Shown one piece after another: positions 61,148 through 64,000 of a stretch of DNA of 64,000 bases. Position numbers and translations under genes: made by a program. The number at the start of each line of letters is the position of its first letter. Positions within the stretch are counted from its first letter, which is position 1. The notes under the pieces are model-generated. The model had not been told where the DNA came from and did not search any database. It saw only the letters and a program-made list of their open reading frames with translations. The stretch covers positions 4,430,816-4,494,815 of the forward strand of contig OZ024783.1 in assembly GCA_964017065.1 (NCBI GenBank). The letters are read 5' to 3'. This DNA comes from Haliclona indistincta (Eukaryota > Porifera > Demospongiae > Haplosclerida > Chalinidae).

Positions 61148-64000
61148 CTATACTCTGCTAGTTGTCTCATGCTCTCCGATTCTGATCAGTGCATCTCTCA
61201 ACACACTTCATGAAGGAATGCCAGTTTGTGTGACGTTGTCTTTTTGCTGGAGCCATGCTAGTAGCATATCTTTCTTGCAATCTTCAGGTTTGTAGTGTCG
61301 ATAGGTCTCGATATCGGTAAGCGTTGGATGGTAGAGCAGTCCTAGATTCAGACCAAGTCTCTTCCAGTCACTGACACACTCTACTACCTCTAGAACATTC
61401 ACAAGGTCTCTCATACCTGTGTGTGCAAACACATATAACTGACAGATTTCCGATCAAAAACTCACTAAGTGCAGCAGGTGGTGGAGTAATAGTAGTTAAG
61501 ATGTCCTCCTCCTTTAGGTCAGCCACCTCCTATACATAGGTAGAAAAAAAGCATACTGTCACGCTTGGTATGCATGCACACTGCTTACGATAGGGTTTCT
61601 GCCAGCAAATACACTGTACTTGTTGACACACTCTCTGAGCTCCTTGTGGTCTCGTGGCTTCTGTTGAGGCTGCTGGCAGTACTTGAGTACTTCCTGGAGG
61701 AGGGTATCAGGAACAGGCTGACTGGCTAAGCCTTGCTTGAAGAGCTGGCACACAGAAGAGGGTTGCAAGAGGTAGTAAGGTTCACGTGATAGAGCCTCAT
61801 CTGTTGAATAAGTGTTCATTCCTTCTTTTCGATCCAAAAGGAACTTGTGCTGTGTCTGGCGCAGAAGCATTGCCCTAGCTACTGATTGTAGATCAAAGAG
61901 GTCGGTATCAGGCAAGACATCAAAGGGATAGCGGTCGAGTAGAGAGGGAGAAATGAGACATTCAGAAGTGCTTACAGCACTACACAGTTGCTGTTGGAGG
62001 TTGAGGATCAACTTGATGACACTGCTGCAGATCTGGGCTGCTTCGCTGCTCTTTTCAGACACCAGAACAATGATCCAACGATTACGGTCGACTATCTCTA
62101 CTATAGTAGATACTCCAGAGCCACTTTTCCACCAGATTCCATTTTGCCACACCTTACACTGTCGCTCAAGGTCATGCAGAGAGGAGGAGGGTGGAAGATG
62201 CTTGCTGGCCAGAGGAAATGTAAAGGCAAGCCGAAGAAGAAGAACATGAAGAAATCGATTTGTGAAAAATTGGTGAGGATCGCTGCAGCCCAGACACCAG
62301 CCAGAACTAAGGCAGTGAGGGAAGGTCATTAGGTCGATGCTCTTTAACAAGACTTGGAAAGAAGAGATGGCAGGCTCCTGATGGAGGAGGAAATGGAGTA
62401 GTTATATTGCTCCTGAGGTTAGTGTCTTGAAGTGCTGAGAGGTCCACTGGATGACAGAGTTCCATACTCTCGAGACAGCCCATCAGCATCTCTGACCTGT
62501 ACTGTGGGAACAACTCTTGAAGGGTAGCAATTGGTACTATACCAGTGTTGCTGGCAACTTGGCGATACTGCTTAAAATTTTGAGGAGCGAATAATGTTCC
62601 ATTGACCTCTCTTAGTAATGTCTCTTTCTCTACCACTATCCAGCTAGACTGAGGATGCTCTTGGTTTTGCACAAACAAAATCAGACCTTTTTCAGTTAGA
62701 GAGATGAGCGCATTTGTCAGTGAATTGTAATGAAATAAGATGTCTTCCTCCAAACTGAGGGCAGAAGTCAATTCTTGCAGTGTACAGCTTGTCTTTACAG
62801 GTTTTTTTACAAAGAAAAGCGTATATCATATGACAGTATAAACTCATGCTGGGCTGGGATGATAGGATAGCTTTTTGACTAATCGAGACTAGAGATTGAA
62901 AGGAACGTGCTTCTTTAGCTTTTGACTTTCGACAGTCCATGCTTACAAATCCTCCATATGTCACCTGCTTCACTCTGCTCTCTGCTATGCTCTCTATTAC
63001 CATGCACTTCTCCTTTAGCTCTTGACCCTGTCAGCATGGCTACCAACAATGATGACATGAGATGATTCTTGGACTGAAAAGCAGGCATTCCCTATGAAAC
63101 TGATCCAGTAGTGTATGGACTCACTGATCTTCTCCATACATTGGCTCAGGTCTACGATACAAACAAAGATAGCGGCAGAATTCCTCATGGGTTCTAGCAC
63201 AGCAGCATGACTAGAGTAGTACTCTTGTTGCCCAGCAAAATCATATATTACCATGTTACCGAGCTCTTTTGCCTTGCCTTTGACATGAAGAGGTATGATT
63301 CCAGCAGTTAGACTTTCTACGTCAGTAACACGACCTGATGAAAGGAAGCCAACATCATTTGCTAAGAGGAGAATGAGTTGAGATAAAGTTGTCTTTCCTG
63401 CTCCACTTCATCCGGTTAGAATGAGCTTTGTGTACGTGTGGACGGGAAAGTCAATCTTAAATCGTATAAAGTACCGGAGTAGCTTCATTAGATTAAATTG
63501 GCTCCAGTCTGCAACATAATACATTGCAGTTTTGCCATCATCATTCTTAGCTAGTGGGTCAACTTTACCAGTGGATAGCAGATATTGTGCAATGCACACT
63601 TCATCATAATAGCAAGCAAAGTGAAGCGGTGTCCAGCCGAATTTATCTTTAGTCATTGGGTCGCAATGCAGTTCATTGATGAGGTACTGGACAACGCAGA
63701 CATTACCATATTGACAAGTATAGTGGAGTGGTGTCCGGTTACAAGTGTCCTTACTCATAGGGTCACAATTTTGTTCGTTTATGAGATACTTTACAACGCC
63801 GAGGCTATCGAATCTTTGGCAAGCAAAATGAAGTAGTGTCCTCTTATCGCAATCTTTAGCCAATGGGTCACAGTGCTGTTCATTGATGAGGTACTTTACT
63901 ACCTCCAGCTGACCGGAGCCACTAGCAACGACTATCTTCCAGGTATCATTGACGACTACTTTATAGTCTGTCGTTATCCTGATGTCTGCTAGTTGCGATA
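61148..64000 (-). pseudogene. Ankyrin-ROC-COR-like-Death gene, copy 3 (broken, runs off the window)
   Basis: Exons correspond to 61148-61416 (Death), 61466-61529 and 61589 to beyond 64000. Lesions: TGG changed to TGA in the Death domain (after TGIPS); a frameshift near 62310 (PSLP); further frameshifts near 62740-62800 and 63005-63030; a stop replacing Cys in the P-loop (GCSGAGKT) near 63407; and an internal deletion joining an upstream segment (near 63915) to an ankyrin repeat. Several independent lesions make sequencing error unlikely. The 5' end lies outside the window. Confidence 0.88.

Overview
The window is nuclear DNA of a metazoan, most likely a demosponge of the Amphimedon type. This is inferred from many short (about 45-60 nt) spliceosomal introns, tightly packed animal genes (CEP57, PITRM1, Vestigial-like, HTATSF1, TP53RK, YIPF3, ATG7), a Mn-type cation diffusion facilitator, and a local family of ankyrin-ROC-Death genes. 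No bacterial-style operons, CRISPR arrays or convincing tRNA/rRNA genes were seen. Exon models were built by hand from splice sites, phase continuity and remembered family motifs; no search was run.

Layout. 1-0.36 kb: last exons of a Death-domain gene (+). 0.8-2.2 kb: two inverted-repeat elements. 2.6-3.3 kb: a small tail-anchored membrane protein (+). 4.6-6.2 kb: aldo/keto reductase (+). 6.7-9.8 kb: CEP57 (-), divergent from PITRM1 (+, 29 exons, 9.96-22.85 kb), whose introns hold minisatellites, a hAT-type element, a TA-flanked MITE and a long palindrome. 23.1-24.3 kb: Vestigial/VGLL homologue (-). 24.6-28.0 kb: HTATSF1/CUS2 splicing factor (-), head to head with TP53RK/BUD32 (+) across 38 bp. 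29.9-30.7 kb: dead reverse transcriptase (-).

31.3-45.3 kb is a tandem segmental duplication. Copy A carries TFB1M plus the last three exons of YIPF3; copy B carries a dead TFB1M plus the complete YIPF3 (-). Between them lie a 200-N assembly gap and a decayed transposon-type cysteine-rich gene. YIPF3 is divergent from an intronless ATG7 (+, 45.3-47.4 kb), followed by a Mn-type CDF transporter (-) with a one-base frameshift.

49.7-64 kb holds three tandem copies (-) of an ankyrin-ROC-COR-like-Death gene, the architecture of DAPK1 without its kinase. Copies 1 and 2 are intact and copy 3 is broken. They are spaced by chimeric scraps of ATG7 3' end and CDF 5' end, which record how the array formed. 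An intact methyltransferase (-) and its dead inverted copy (+) lie between copies 2 and 3.

Two patterns run through the window. Long CT microsatellites sit on the coding strand directly before 3' splice sites in four different genes, and three introns appear to use GC-AG splice sites.
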